From assembly GCA_963704035.1 (NCBI GenBank), contig CAVPGR010000002.1, forward strand, positions 1,237,134 through 1,301,133: a stretch of DNA of 64,000 nt, written 5' to 3'. Position 1 is the stretch's first letter, and every line of letters starts with the position of its first letter. The translations under genes and the position numbers were made by a program. Below, piece after piece: positions 52,275 through 59,967 of this stretch. Below the pieces are notes generated by a model. It searched no databases. It was not told the origin of the DNA and saw nothing but the letters and a program-made list of their open reading frames with translations. The stretch is from JAOSJL01 sp963704035 (GTDB lineage Bacteria; Actinomycetota; Acidimicrobiia; IMCC26256; JAOSJL01).

Positions 52275-53782
52275 ATGCTCGCATCGGTCCGAAGCGCCAC
52301 CCTCGTGGGCGTCGACGGGCAGGTCGTCACCGTCGAGGTCCACGTCTCGAACGGGTCTTCCCAGCTACCAGGTCGTCGGTCTCCCCGACACGGCCGTGCG
52401 CGAGTCACGCGAGACGCGTTCGTGCCGCCCTGTTGAGCTCCGAGCTCACGTGGCCGATGCAACGGATCACCGTCAATCTCGCCCCCGGCGATATCCCGAA
52501 GAGGGGCTCCGGTCTCGAGGTCGCGGTGGCGCTCGGTCTCCTGCGAGGCCGATCGAAGCGCTGCCCGCCCGACGTTCTCCACGGCGTCGGGGTCGTCGGA
52601 GAACTGGGCCTCGACGGATCGATCCGAGCGGTACCCGGCGTGCTCGCGATCGTCGACGCCGCTCGCCGGCCACGGGTGCACGACGGTGGTGGTGCCCGAC
52701 GGCTGTGTCGCCGAGGCCGCTCTGGTCCCGGTGTCGGGATCCGCACGGCACGCTCGATCGGCGAGCTGCGCGCGTGCCTGAAGGACGAGGAACCGTGGCC
52801 CCCGATTCCCGACCGGCCATGCCCGACCGACCCCAAACGACGCTACCACTCGACCTCGCGGAGGTCCACGGGCTCTCCGAGGCGCGCACCGCGCTCGTAC
52901 GCGGCCGCGGCGGGTGGGCACCACCTTCTCATGGTCGGGCCTCCCGGTGTCGGCAAGACCATGTTGGCGCAGCGGATCCCGGGCATCATGACGCCCCTCG
53001 ACTCCGGACGCCGCCCTCGAGGTCACGCGGATCCGATCAGCCGCCGGTCTTCGGTACCACCGGAGCGCTCGCCACCACCGCACCGTTTCGCGCCCCGCAT
53101 CACACGGCCAGCACCGCGGCGATCGTCGGTGGCGGATCGCTTCGCGCCCGCCCCGGCGAGGTGACGCTCGCTCATCGCGGCGTGCTCTTCTGCGACGAAC
53201 TCGGGCGAGTTCGCCCCCGTCACCCTCGACGCACTGCGCCAACCTCTCGAGGAGGGACGATCCGCATCGCCCGCCAGACCGGCACGGTGACGTTCCCCGC
53301 GCGGTTTCTGCTGATCGCGTGTTCCAACCCTTGCCCGTGTGGACGCGACGCGCGTCGGTGTCGGTGTAGCGACTCGGCACGCTTCCGCTACGAGCGCCGT
53401 CTGTCGATCGCCGCTTCTCGACCGATTCGATCTGCGCCTGCGAGTGGAGCCGCCCGACGCGCAGGTGGGAGCGGCGACGACACCGCCACCACCGCAGGCC
53501 GGAGGGCAGGCTGCCGTGCGACACGCAGACACGCCGCTACGCGGGGCTCCCGTGGAGTCGAAACGCCGACGTTCCGGCCGGTGCGCTCGACGACGCCGTG
53601 CCCATGGCGGGCGAACTTCTCGCCACGTGGAGGGCGCTGTGCGAACGACGCCGACTCAACGGCCGAGGGCGCGGCCGCCATCCGTCGTGTGGCACGAACG
53701 CTGGCCGACCTCGAGGGAGAGCGCCACGGTGGCATCGGCCCATCTCCTGCGAGCCGCCGATCTCCGGGAGCCGTGGTCGTGA
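52275..53782 (+). pseudogene. comM: ComM/YifB-type AAA+ ATPase, broken by many frameshifts
   Basis: Fragments in all three frames line up as one ComM. They are MLASVRSATLVGVDGQVV, then LPSYQVVGLPDTAVRESRE, RVRAALLSSELTWPMQRI, the P-loop MVGPPGVGKTMLAQRIPG, TIRIARQTGTVTFPARFLL, CSNPCPCG, LLDRFDLRLRVEPP, and a C-terminal end HLLRAADLREPWS at 53782. At least eight single-base shifts are needed, some at G runs (AACGGGTCTT, CTCGGGCGAG). The amino-acid motifs are otherwise conserved. ComM helps integrate single-stranded DNA during natural transformation. As written it cannot be expressed. Confidence 0.82.
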
Positions 53783-54923
53783 GCGCTCCTCCAGGGCTGC
53801 GACGCACGCTCCGGCAGGGCTGCGACTGGCTTGCCTCCCCGACATGTCGCCGGCGCGCCTGTGGGCGCTGCTCGACATGTTCGGGGAACACGTGTCGGCT
53901 CTCTCCGCCGTGTCGGAGGGTCGGGCCCACGAGGCCGACGCTCGCGAAGGACGACAGACCGAGATCACGCCCGCCCTGGCACGGCGTTGGCGCAACGCCC
54001 TGGCCTCGGGCGACATCGAGCGACTCCTGGCGGGCCGCGCGCACCACGTCTGGCTCGCGCCGACCGATGATTCCGATGATTCCGACGATTCCGACCCCGA
54101 GTACCCGATTGCCGAGATGCCGAACCCTCCGGCGGTCCTGCTGGGCGAAGGGTCTGTGCCCGGGGTGCTGAAGCGTCGCCGCGTCGCCGTGGTCGGCACA
54201 CGCTCCGCCTCCGTCCACGGGTTGGCCGACGCCACCGCTCTCGGAGCGGCGCTTGCCGACTCCGGCGTCACGGTCGTGAGCGGCATGGCGCTCGGCATCG
54301 ACGGAGCCGCCCACCGAGGTGCTCTCGAGGCCGGCGGTGGGGTTGTCGGCGTCGTCGCCACGGGCCTCGACATCGAATACCCGCGTCGCCACCGAACCCT
54401 CTACGAACAGGTCCGCGAAGCGGGGGTACTCCTGAGCGAGGTGGGCTACGGCGTGGGGCCCACACCGGTGAGGTTTCCGATCCGCAACAGAATCATCGCC
54501 GCTCTCGCGGATGTGGTCGTGGTCGTCGAGGCGACATCGCGCGGCGGAGCCCGGATCACGGCAGACCATGCGATCCGGTACGGGCGCCCGGTCCTCGCCA
54601 TGCCCGGGTCCCGGCGGAATCCGGCCGCCGCGGGCTGCAACGCACTCATCGCCGACGGCGCCCATCCCCTCCTGGAGCCGTCCGACGTGCTTCTGGCGCT
54701 CGGCCTCACGGAGGGCTCGTCCCGCGCACGGTGGCACGCCACTCCCCCACCCCTCTCCGGCGACGCCGGGCGTGTCGTGTCGGCACTCGCCGGTGATCCC
54801 GCGAGCAACGACGAATTGCGCGAACGCCTCGGGTGGTCCGCCAACACCCTCGCGCTCGCTCTCTCCGACGCGGAGACGGGCGGGCACATCCGTCGTGCCC
54901 ACGGCCGCTGGTGGCCCGTGTGA
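53779..54923 (+). CDS. dprA: DNA processing protein DprA, 5' end uncertain
   Basis: Loads RecA onto incoming single-stranded DNA during transformation. The Rossmann-like core is intact: RRVAVVGTRSASVHG, SGMALGIDGAAHRGAL, ATGLDIEYPRRHR and RNRIIAALADVVVVVEA. After it is a winged-helix-like end. GTG 53779 overlaps the comM stop (GTGA) but is in another frame from the core, so one more indel near the start is likely; ATG 53844 is the first in-frame ATG of the core. A 9-bp repeat (54064-54096) encodes DDSDDSDDSD. Confidence 0.85.
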
Positions 54924-54972
54924 ACGAGACCGCGGCAAGTTCGTGAACACCGACCGGTAACCACCGCCTGGC

Positions 54973-54978
54973 TAGCGT
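54973..54978 (+). promoter_or_regulatory. -10 box of the 36-residue membrane protein gene
   Basis: TAGCGT lies 6 nt before ATG 54985, the same leaderless layout as the Prim-PolC gene. No -35 was recognised. Confidence 0.45.
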
Positions 54979-54984
54979 TCACAC

Positions 54985-55095
54985 ATGGGACTCAACCCGT
55001 TCGGGAAGAAGAATGCGAGTGCCGGCGACGTCGTTCTCGTCGTGGTGGCGTTCGTCGTGGCCGCGGCGCTGGTCGCCTGGGCGTTCCTGGCCTGA
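54985..55095 (+). CDS. Small single-pass membrane protein (36 residues)
   Basis: ATG 54985 to TGA 55095. It begins MGLNPFGKKNASAGD and continues as one hydrophobic helix (VVLVVVAFVVAAALVAWAF). The basic N-terminus implies N-in, C-out insertion. Codon third positions are almost all G or C, as in the real genes here, and a TAGCGT -10 box sits 6 nt upstream. It is convergent with yraN, with 9 bp between stops. No function is recognised. Confidence 0.62.
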   Translation: MGLNPFGKKNASAGDVVLVVVAFVVAAALVAWAFLA

Positions 55096-55104
55096 GCACA
55101 CCGC

Positions 55105-55482
55105 TCAGAACGCGGCTTCGATGATCTCGACGATGGGGTCGTCGCCGGTCGGCCAGAGAACGGATGCGACGTCGAAGCGCAAATCGGTTCCGTGCGTTCC
55201 GGTCTCTTCGAGCCACCGGCCTGCGAGACGCCGCAGTCTGCGTTGCTTCTCGCGGGTCACGGCCTCCGCCGGTGCACCGAAGGCCGTCGACGTCCGGGTC
55301 TTGACCTCACAGAAGACGATCGTTCGACCGTTGCGGGCCACGAGATCGAGCTCCCCGTCACGGCACCGCCAGTTGCGGTCGATGATCTCGAACCCGCGGG
55401 CGACGTACCGGTCGGCCACGAGCTGCTCCCCCGCGGCGCCGAGTGCGTGCCGGCGGTCGGGAGATCGACGCGAGCCGGCCAC
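55105..55482 (-). CDS. yraN: UPF0102 / YraN family endonuclease-like protein
   Basis: 125 residues with the family start LGAAGEQLVADRYVARGFEI. It has the putative nuclease motif GELDLVARNGRTIVFCEVKTR (D...E-x-K), resembling Holliday-junction resolvases. It usually lies between rnhB and comM, as it nearly does here, although comM is now on the other strand. The biochemical role is unproven. GTG 55482 is 9 bp after the DUF2469 stop. Confidence 0.87.
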   Translation of the reverse strand: MAGSRRSPDRRHALGAAGEQLVADRYVARGFEIIDRNWRCRDGELDLVARNGRTIVFCEVKTRTSTAFGAPAEAVTREKQRRLRRLAGRWLEETGTHGTDLRFDVASVLWPTGDDPIVEIIEAAF

Positions 55483-55491
55483 GCTCCTGCC

Positions 55492-55818
55492 TCAGATGTC
55501 GCGTGCGGCGAGTTCCTCGATGTTCACGTCCTTGAACGTGAACACGCGCACATGCTTGACGAACCGGGCCGGTCGGTACATGTCCCAGACCCACGCGTCG
55601 TTGAGCTCCAGCTCGTAGTGGACCCGACCCTGGTCCTCGTGCGTCGACAGGTCGACGTCGTTGGTGAGGTAGAAGCGGCGCTCGGTCTCGACCACATACG
55701 AGAACATGGGGAGAACGTCGCGGTACTCCTTGTAGAGAGCGAGCTCGATCTCGGTCTCGTACCGCTCGAGATCTTCGGCGCTCACAGAGCCCACCTCCGA
55801 CGTGACCTTTTCCGACAT
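55492..55818 (-). CDS. DUF2469 family protein
   Basis: 108 residues. It contains the very conserved block SAEDLERYETEIELALYKEY and PMFSYVVETERRFYL. This family is essentially actinobacterial and of unknown function, always in the rplS-yraN neighbourhood. ATG 55818 is used; GTG 55785 (SAEDLE) is an alternative. A TACACT box about 14 nt upstream may give it a promoter. Confidence 0.85.
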   Translation of the reverse strand: MSEKVTSEVGSVSAEDLERYETEIELALYKEYRDVLPMFSYVVETERRFYLTNDVDLSTHEDQGRVHYELELNDAWVWDMYRPARFVKHVRVFTFKDVNIEELAARDI

Positions 55819-55855
55819 GGCCACATCCGGCCAGTGTAGGGCTGTGGGAGGTCGG

Positions 55856-56200
55856 TCAGGTCCGCTTCTCGCGGATCTTGGCGGCCTTCCCGATCCGGTC
55901 CCGAAGGTAGTAGAGCTTGGCCCTGCGGACGTCGCCACGCGTCGCCACTTCGATGTCGGCGATCACCGGTGAGTGGACGGGGAACGTGCGTTCCACCCCG
56001 ACGCCGAAGCTGAGCTTGCGGACCGTGAAGGTCTCGCGGACCCCGGATCCCTTGCGGGAGATCACCACGCCCTGGAAAAGCTGGATGCGCTCACGTCCAC
56101 CTTCCACGACACGGACGTTCACCTTCACGGTGTCGCCCGGGGCGAAGTCGGGAATGTCGTCACGCTGGTTGGCGCGGTCGACCATATCGGTGGATTGCAT
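55856..56200 (-). CDS. rplS: 50S ribosomal protein L19
   Basis: 114 residues at the subunit interface. DIPDFAPGDTVKVNVRVVEG, RIQLFQGVVISRKG, ETFTVRKLSFGVGVERTFP and AKLYYLRDR are all present. ATG 56200 has GAGGGA upstream, and a TACGAT box lies about 30 nt before. lepB and rnhB, which usually follow it in actinobacteria, are missing here. Confidence 0.95.
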   Translation of the reverse strand: MQSTDMVDRANQRDDIPDFAPGDTVKVNVRVVEGGRERIQLFQGVVISRKGSGVRETFTVRKLSFGVGVERTFPVHSPVIADIEVATRGDVRRAKLYYLRDRIGKAAKIREKRT

Positions 56201-56278
56201 GGCGGGGGTCCCTCGAGGTCGGTGCGGGAGAAGCCATCGTACCGGTTGCACCTGTCGCGAACCCCACTCGGAGGGGGG

Positions 56279-57001
56279 TCAGGTATCGGGGAACTCGACC
56301 AGCAGCGCCCTGTCGGCGTCGTCGAGATCGTCGAGGCCGAGAAGGTCCGGCCGTCGGGCGAGGGTCCGGCGCAGTGCGGCTGCACGCCGCCACCGGGCGA
56401 TCCGACCGTGGTCTCCCGACCGCAGGACCTCGGGGGCCACGTCGCCGCGAAAGTCGGCGGGTCGTGTGTACTGGGGGTACTCGAGGAGGCCCTCGTTCCT
56501 GAACGACTCGTCGTCCACCGACTCCTCGTTGCCCACCACACCCGGCACCAAGCGTGTGACGGCTTCGACCACGACAGCGGCAGCCGCCTCACCACCCCCC
56601 AACACGTAGTCGCCGATCGACAATTCGCCGTCACAGCACCGGTCCACCACACGCTGGTCGACTCCTTCGTAGCGACCACACAGGAGCGAGAAGCCCTCGC
56701 CGGCCGCCAACTCCTGAGCCACCGACTGGTCGAACACCCTTCCGCCGGGTGACAGCAGCAGAAGAGGACGCGGGGGCGACACGTCGGCCACGGCGTCGAA
56801 GATCGGCTCGGGGGCCAGCACCATGCCGGCACCACCCCCGAAAGGTGTGTCATCAACCGTGCGGTGGCGGTCCGTGGCCCAGTCCCGCAGGTCGTGACGT
56901 CGCAGGTCCAGCAGGTCGGCGTCGGAGGCCCGCCCGAGAATCGACGTCGACAACACCGAGTCGAAGTAGCCCGGGAAGATCGTGAAAACGTCGATTCTCA
57001 T
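56279..57001 (-). CDS. trmD: tRNA (guanine-N1)-methyltransferase
   Basis: Methylates G37 of tRNAs to prevent frameshifting, 240 residues. The SPOUT knot is clear: DVFTIFPGYF, PFGGGAGMVL, LCGRYEGVDQRV and SIGDYVLGGGE. The C-terminal domain includes YPQYTRP. ATG 57001 is the last ATG in a series of 11-bp repeats following rimM. Confidence 0.95.
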   Translation of the reverse strand: MRIDVFTIFPGYFDSVLSTSILGRASDADLLDLRRHDLRDWATDRHRTVDDTPFGGGAGMVLAPEPIFDAVADVSPPRPLLLLSPGGRVFDQSVAQELAAGEGFSLLCGRYEGVDQRVVDRCCDGELSIGDYVLGGGEAAAAVVVEAVTRLVPGVVGNEESVDDESFRNEGLLEYPQYTRPADFRGDVAPEVLRSGDHGRIARWRRAAALRRTLARRPDLLGLDDLDDADRALLVEFPDT

Positions 57002-57034
57002 GGTCGTCTCATCGTCGCCTCATGGTCGTCTCAT
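57001..57034 (-). repeat. Three 11-bp units forming a start-stop relay between rimM and trmD
   Basis: On the minus strand ATGs lie at 57034, 57023, 57012 and 57001, 11 bp apart. Units: ATGAGACGACC, ATGAGGCGACG, ATGAGACGACC. The rimM TGA overlaps the first ATG. Each unit encodes four codons (MRRP or MRRR) and a TGA overlapping the next ATG. The last ATG is trmD. Confidence 0.9.
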
Positions 57035-57522
57035 GGCCGGTAGAGCTCCAGAAGACCCTCGGGCGGATCAACGGTCACGACACCGGGCGCCACGTCGATC
57101 ACGAAAGGTGTAGGGATCATGACGCCGTCGGCGAGGACCAGGATGTCGTGCGCGGGGTTCGGCTCCACGGCGATCACCGTTCCGAGAACGGTGCCCGACC
57201 GGTCACGGACGTCGAAGCCGACAACATCAGTGTTCTCGGCGTCGCCCCGCTCATCGATCGACAGGACGGTTCCGCGCAACGCTTCGGCGTCGTTGCGGGT
57301 TTCCACGCCGACGAATCGAACGAGCCAACCCTGGCGGTGTCGGCGCGAACTCGAGATCTCGAGTGAGCGCGACCCCACGTCGAACACCGCGCCCACCGAG
57401 AGAAATTCGGCATCGTCGACGTCATCGTTGTCGGCATCGACAAGAGGAAGGAGCGTGACCTCACCTCGGACACCGTGGGGACGTCCGATTCTCCCGATCG
57501 GGAGTCTCCCGGCGCCGCTCAC
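57031..57522 (-). CDS. rimM: Ribosome maturation factor RimM
   Basis: 16S rRNA processing factor binding S19, 163 residues. The start LPIGRIGRPHGVRGEVTL is diagnostic, followed by FVGVETRNDAEALRGTVL and a PRC-barrel end with HDILVL. The start is GTG 57522 without a strong Shine-Dalgarno. It is followed by the 11-bp relay into trmD. Confidence 0.93.
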   Translation of the reverse strand: MSGAGRLPIGRIGRPHGVRGEVTLLPLVDADNDDVDDAEFLSVGAVFDVGSRSLEISSSRRHRQGWLVRFVGVETRNDAEALRGTVLSIDERGDAENTDVVGFDVRDRSGTVLGTVIAVEPNPAHDILVLADGVMIPTPFVIDVAPGVVTVDPPEGLLELYRP

Positions 57523-57540
57523 CGAAGGGCCCGGGGATCG

Positions 57541-57585
57541 AACGTTCTACTCGGGAACGTTCTACTCGGGAACGTTCTACTCGAC
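57541..57585. repeat. 15-bp x 3 repeat at the khpA stop
   Basis: Plus strand AACGTTCTACTCGGG at 57541 and 57556, and a near copy at 57571. In the minus-strand reading frame of khpA this repeats the stop (GAG TAG AAC GTT) three times in frame. Confidence 0.85.
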
Positions 57586-57927
57586 GACGTCGACGGTCGC
57601 CTTGATGTCTTCGGACGCACCCGCTGCCCGTACGAGCTGACGCATCGCCTGGATGACGCGACCGCGACGGCCGATGAGGCGGCCCATGTCGGAGGGACTG
57701 GCGTGGATCAGCAGCGTGACCTCGCCGCCGGATTCCTCGGACTCGACGTCGAGTTCGTCCACCTCGTCGACGATGTTGCCGGCGCAGTGTTCCACGACGG
57801 CACGCGCACGGGCGCCGACGATACGGTTCCCCGTGTCGTCGTCGACGACGTCATCGACGACGTCATCGTCGAAGTCGTCGTCATCGTCGTATTCGTCGTC
57901 GTATTCGTCGTCGTATTCGTCGCTCAC
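57577..57927 (-). CDS. khpA: KH-domain RNA-binding protein KhpA with acidic N-terminus
   Basis: 116 residues. The C-terminal 75 residues are the KhpA fold, with the GxxG loop in MGRLIGRRGRVIQAMR. The first 35 residues are nearly all Asp/Glu with Tyr, starting SDEYDDEYDDEYDDDDDFDD. KhpA is found between rpsP and rimM in many Gram-positives and affects cell division and small-RNA biology there. The acidic extension is unusual. GTG 57927 is 7 bp after the rpsP stop. Confidence 0.87.
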   Translation of the reverse strand: MSDEYDDEYDDEYDDDDDFDDDVVDDVVDDDTGNRIVGARARAVVEHCAGNIVDEVDELDVESEESGGEVTLLIHASPSDMGRLIGRRGRVIQAMRQLVRAAGASEDIKATVDVVE

Positions 57928-57934
57928 GGCAGGC

Positions 57935-58444
57935 TCAGTTCTCGTCGTCGGTCGTGTCGTCGGTCGTGTCGTCGGTCGTGTCGTCGGTCGTGGCCGCGTC
58001 GTCTGGTCCGGTGTCGTCGGACGCATCGTCGGTGGAAGCTTCGGCAGGTGCGGGCTCCGCCGGTGCATCCTCGGCGGAATCCTCGGCAGGTGCGGACTCG
58101 GCAGCCGAGGCGGCCGCCTTCGCGGCGTGCCTGTCGCGGCGCACACTACGGGCGGACTCGTAACGTTGCGCCGGGTCGCTGCCCTTCTCCGCGACGAATC
58201 GCTCCCATACGCCCGTGGTCGCCAGGATCTTCTGTACGGCCTCGCTCGGCTGCGCGCCCTTGCGCAGCCACTCGATGGCCTTCTCGTCGTCGATCTCCAC
58301 CACCGAAGGCTCGGCGCGGGGGCCGTAGTGGCCGATGATCTCGATGAAGCGGCCGTCGCGCGGCTTGCGTTCGTCGGCAACGACGACGCGGTAGGACGGC
58401 TGCTTGCGCTTGCCGACCCTCATGAGGCGGATCTTGACGGCCAC
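57935..58444 (-). CDS. rpsP: 30S ribosomal protein S16 with acidic C-terminal tail
   Basis: 169 residues, about twice the usual length. The core VKIRLMRVGKRKQPSYRVVV and RDGRFIEIIGHYGPRAEP is normal. After about residue 95 comes an Ala/Glu/Asp-rich tail ending in TTDD repeats (DAATTDDTTDDTTDD), encoded by a 12-bp repeat at about 57947-57990. GTG 58444 has GAAAGG 6 nt upstream. The ribosome-bound core should be unaffected. Confidence 0.93.
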   Translation of the reverse strand: MAVKIRLMRVGKRKQPSYRVVVADERKPRDGRFIEIIGHYGPRAEPSVVEIDDEKAIEWLRKGAQPSEAVQKILATTGVWERFVAEKGSDPAQRYESARSVRRDRHAAKAAASAAESAPAEDSAEDAPAEPAPAEASTDDASDDTGPDDAATTDDTTDDTTDDTTDDEN

Positions 58445-58573
58445 GGAGAACCTTTCGTGCGGATCGGGCGGGGCATGGAAGGCCCTGACACGTGATGGCA
58501 TGTGCCCGGCGGCCCGGATGCGGAGTACACACACTAGCGACTCGGCCGGCCTGAGCGCGAGCCAAGCGGTTTC

Positions 58574-59896
58574 TCAGAGACCCGGGACGGGGATCTTCGG
58601 CTGCTTTCCCGAGGCCACCGAACGCATCATCTGCTGCACCTGCTTGAACTGCTTGAGCAGTGCGTTCACATCAGCGGGTGTCGTGCCGCTGCCGCTCGCG
58701 ATACGCAGGCGACGGGAGCCCTTGACGAGCGTGGGATTGCGGCGCTCCTCGGGGGTCATCGAGCAGATGATCGCCTCGACCTTGCCGAGCTCCCCTTCAT
58801 CCACCTCCGCGTCCTTCAGTTCCTTGGGTACTCCGGGCATCATCCCGACGAGCGACTGCAACGGCCCCATCTTGCGGACCTGGCGCATCTGGTCGAGGAA
58901 GTCCTCGAGCGTGAACTCGCCTTTCCGGATCTTCTCCTCGGTCGCCGCCGCCTCGTTCTGGTCGAAGGTCTCCTCGGCCTTCTCGATCAGCGTCAACATG
59001 TCGCCCATCCCGAGGATCCGACTCGCCATCCGGTCGGGGTGGAACACGTCGAAGTCGCCCAGCTTCTCGCCGGTACCCACATAGAGGATGGGCTTGCCCG
59101 TGACCTCCTTGGCCGAGAGCGCAGCACCGCCTCGCGCGTCGCCGTCGATCTTGGTGAGGATCAGACCGTCGAGGTCGACCGCGGCGTCGAACGACTCGGC
59201 GACGTTGACCGCCTCCTGGCCGGTCATGGCGTCGACGACGAGAAGGGTGTGGTGGGGAGCCACGACGTCGTGAACGTGGCGAAGTTCGTCCATGAGGACC
59301 TCGTCGACGTGGAGACGTCCGGCCGTGTCGACGATGACGAGATTGCAGTCGAGGCGCGCCGCTTCGTCGCGTGCTGCGGCGGCCACCGCCACGGGATCGC
59401 CCCCTCCCTGATCGGGAGCGAACACCGGCACCTCGATGCGTTCGCCGAGCACCTCGAGCTGCTTGATCGCGGCCGGACGCTGGAGGTCGGCGGCCACGAG
59501 CAGGGGCCGCAACCCCTGGCGGCCGAGGTGGCGTGCCAACTTCCCTGCCGCGGTTGTCTTACCCGAGCCCTGGAGTCCCGCCAGCATCACGACGGTGGGC
59601 GGCTTCGACGACGTCGTGAGCTTTCGGGTCTCGGAGCCCAGCGTCGCCACGAGCTCTTCGTGGACGATCTTGATGATCTGCTGCGCCGGGCTCAGGCTCT
59701 TGGACAGATCGGACTCGTGGGCGCGCTCCTTCACACGGGCGATGAACGCCTTGACCACCGCGACGTTGACGTCGGCCTCGAGAAGGGCGAGTCGGATCTC
59801 GCGCGCGACAGCGTCGACGTCCTTGTCACTCAGCCGTCCGCGGGCGCGCAGCCGCCCGAAGATGCCTTCGAAACGTTCCGACAGGGCGTCGAACAC
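58574..59896 (-). CDS. ffh: Signal recognition particle GTPase Ffh
   Basis: Targets nascent membrane proteins to FtsY, 440 residues. NG domain: LQGSGKTTAAGKLA (P-loop), DTAGRLHVDEVLM, TKIDGDARGGAAL and GTGEKLGDF. M domain: RKMGPLQSLVGMMPG, then the SRP-RNA-binding RRLRIASGSGTTPADVN. I chose GTG 59896: GGAGG lies 6 nt upstream, whereas the TTG at 59902 abuts it. Confidence 0.95.
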   Translation of the reverse strand: MFDALSERFEGIFGRLRARGRLSDKDVDAVAREIRLALLEADVNVAVVKAFIARVKERAHESDLSKSLSPAQQIIKIVHEELVATLGSETRKLTTSSKPPTVVMLAGLQGSGKTTAAGKLARHLGRQGLRPLLVAADLQRPAAIKQLEVLGERIEVPVFAPDQGGGDPVAVAAAARDEAARLDCNLVIVDTAGRLHVDEVLMDELRHVHDVVAPHHTLLVVDAMTGQEAVNVAESFDAAVDLDGLILTKIDGDARGGAALSAKEVTGKPILYVGTGEKLGDFDVFHPDRMASRILGMGDMLTLIEKAEETFDQNEAAATEEKIRKGEFTLEDFLDQMRQVRKMGPLQSLVGMMPGVPKELKDAEVDEGELGKVEAIICSMTPEERRNPTLVKGSRRLRIASGSGTTPADVNALLKQFKQVQQMMRSVASGKQPKIPVPGL

Positions 59897-59967
59897 GAAC
59901 AACCTCCGCCGACGATCGTAGGCGCGCCGCGTGGGCGCTCAGACCTCGGGCCCCAGCCCGGGAGGTC

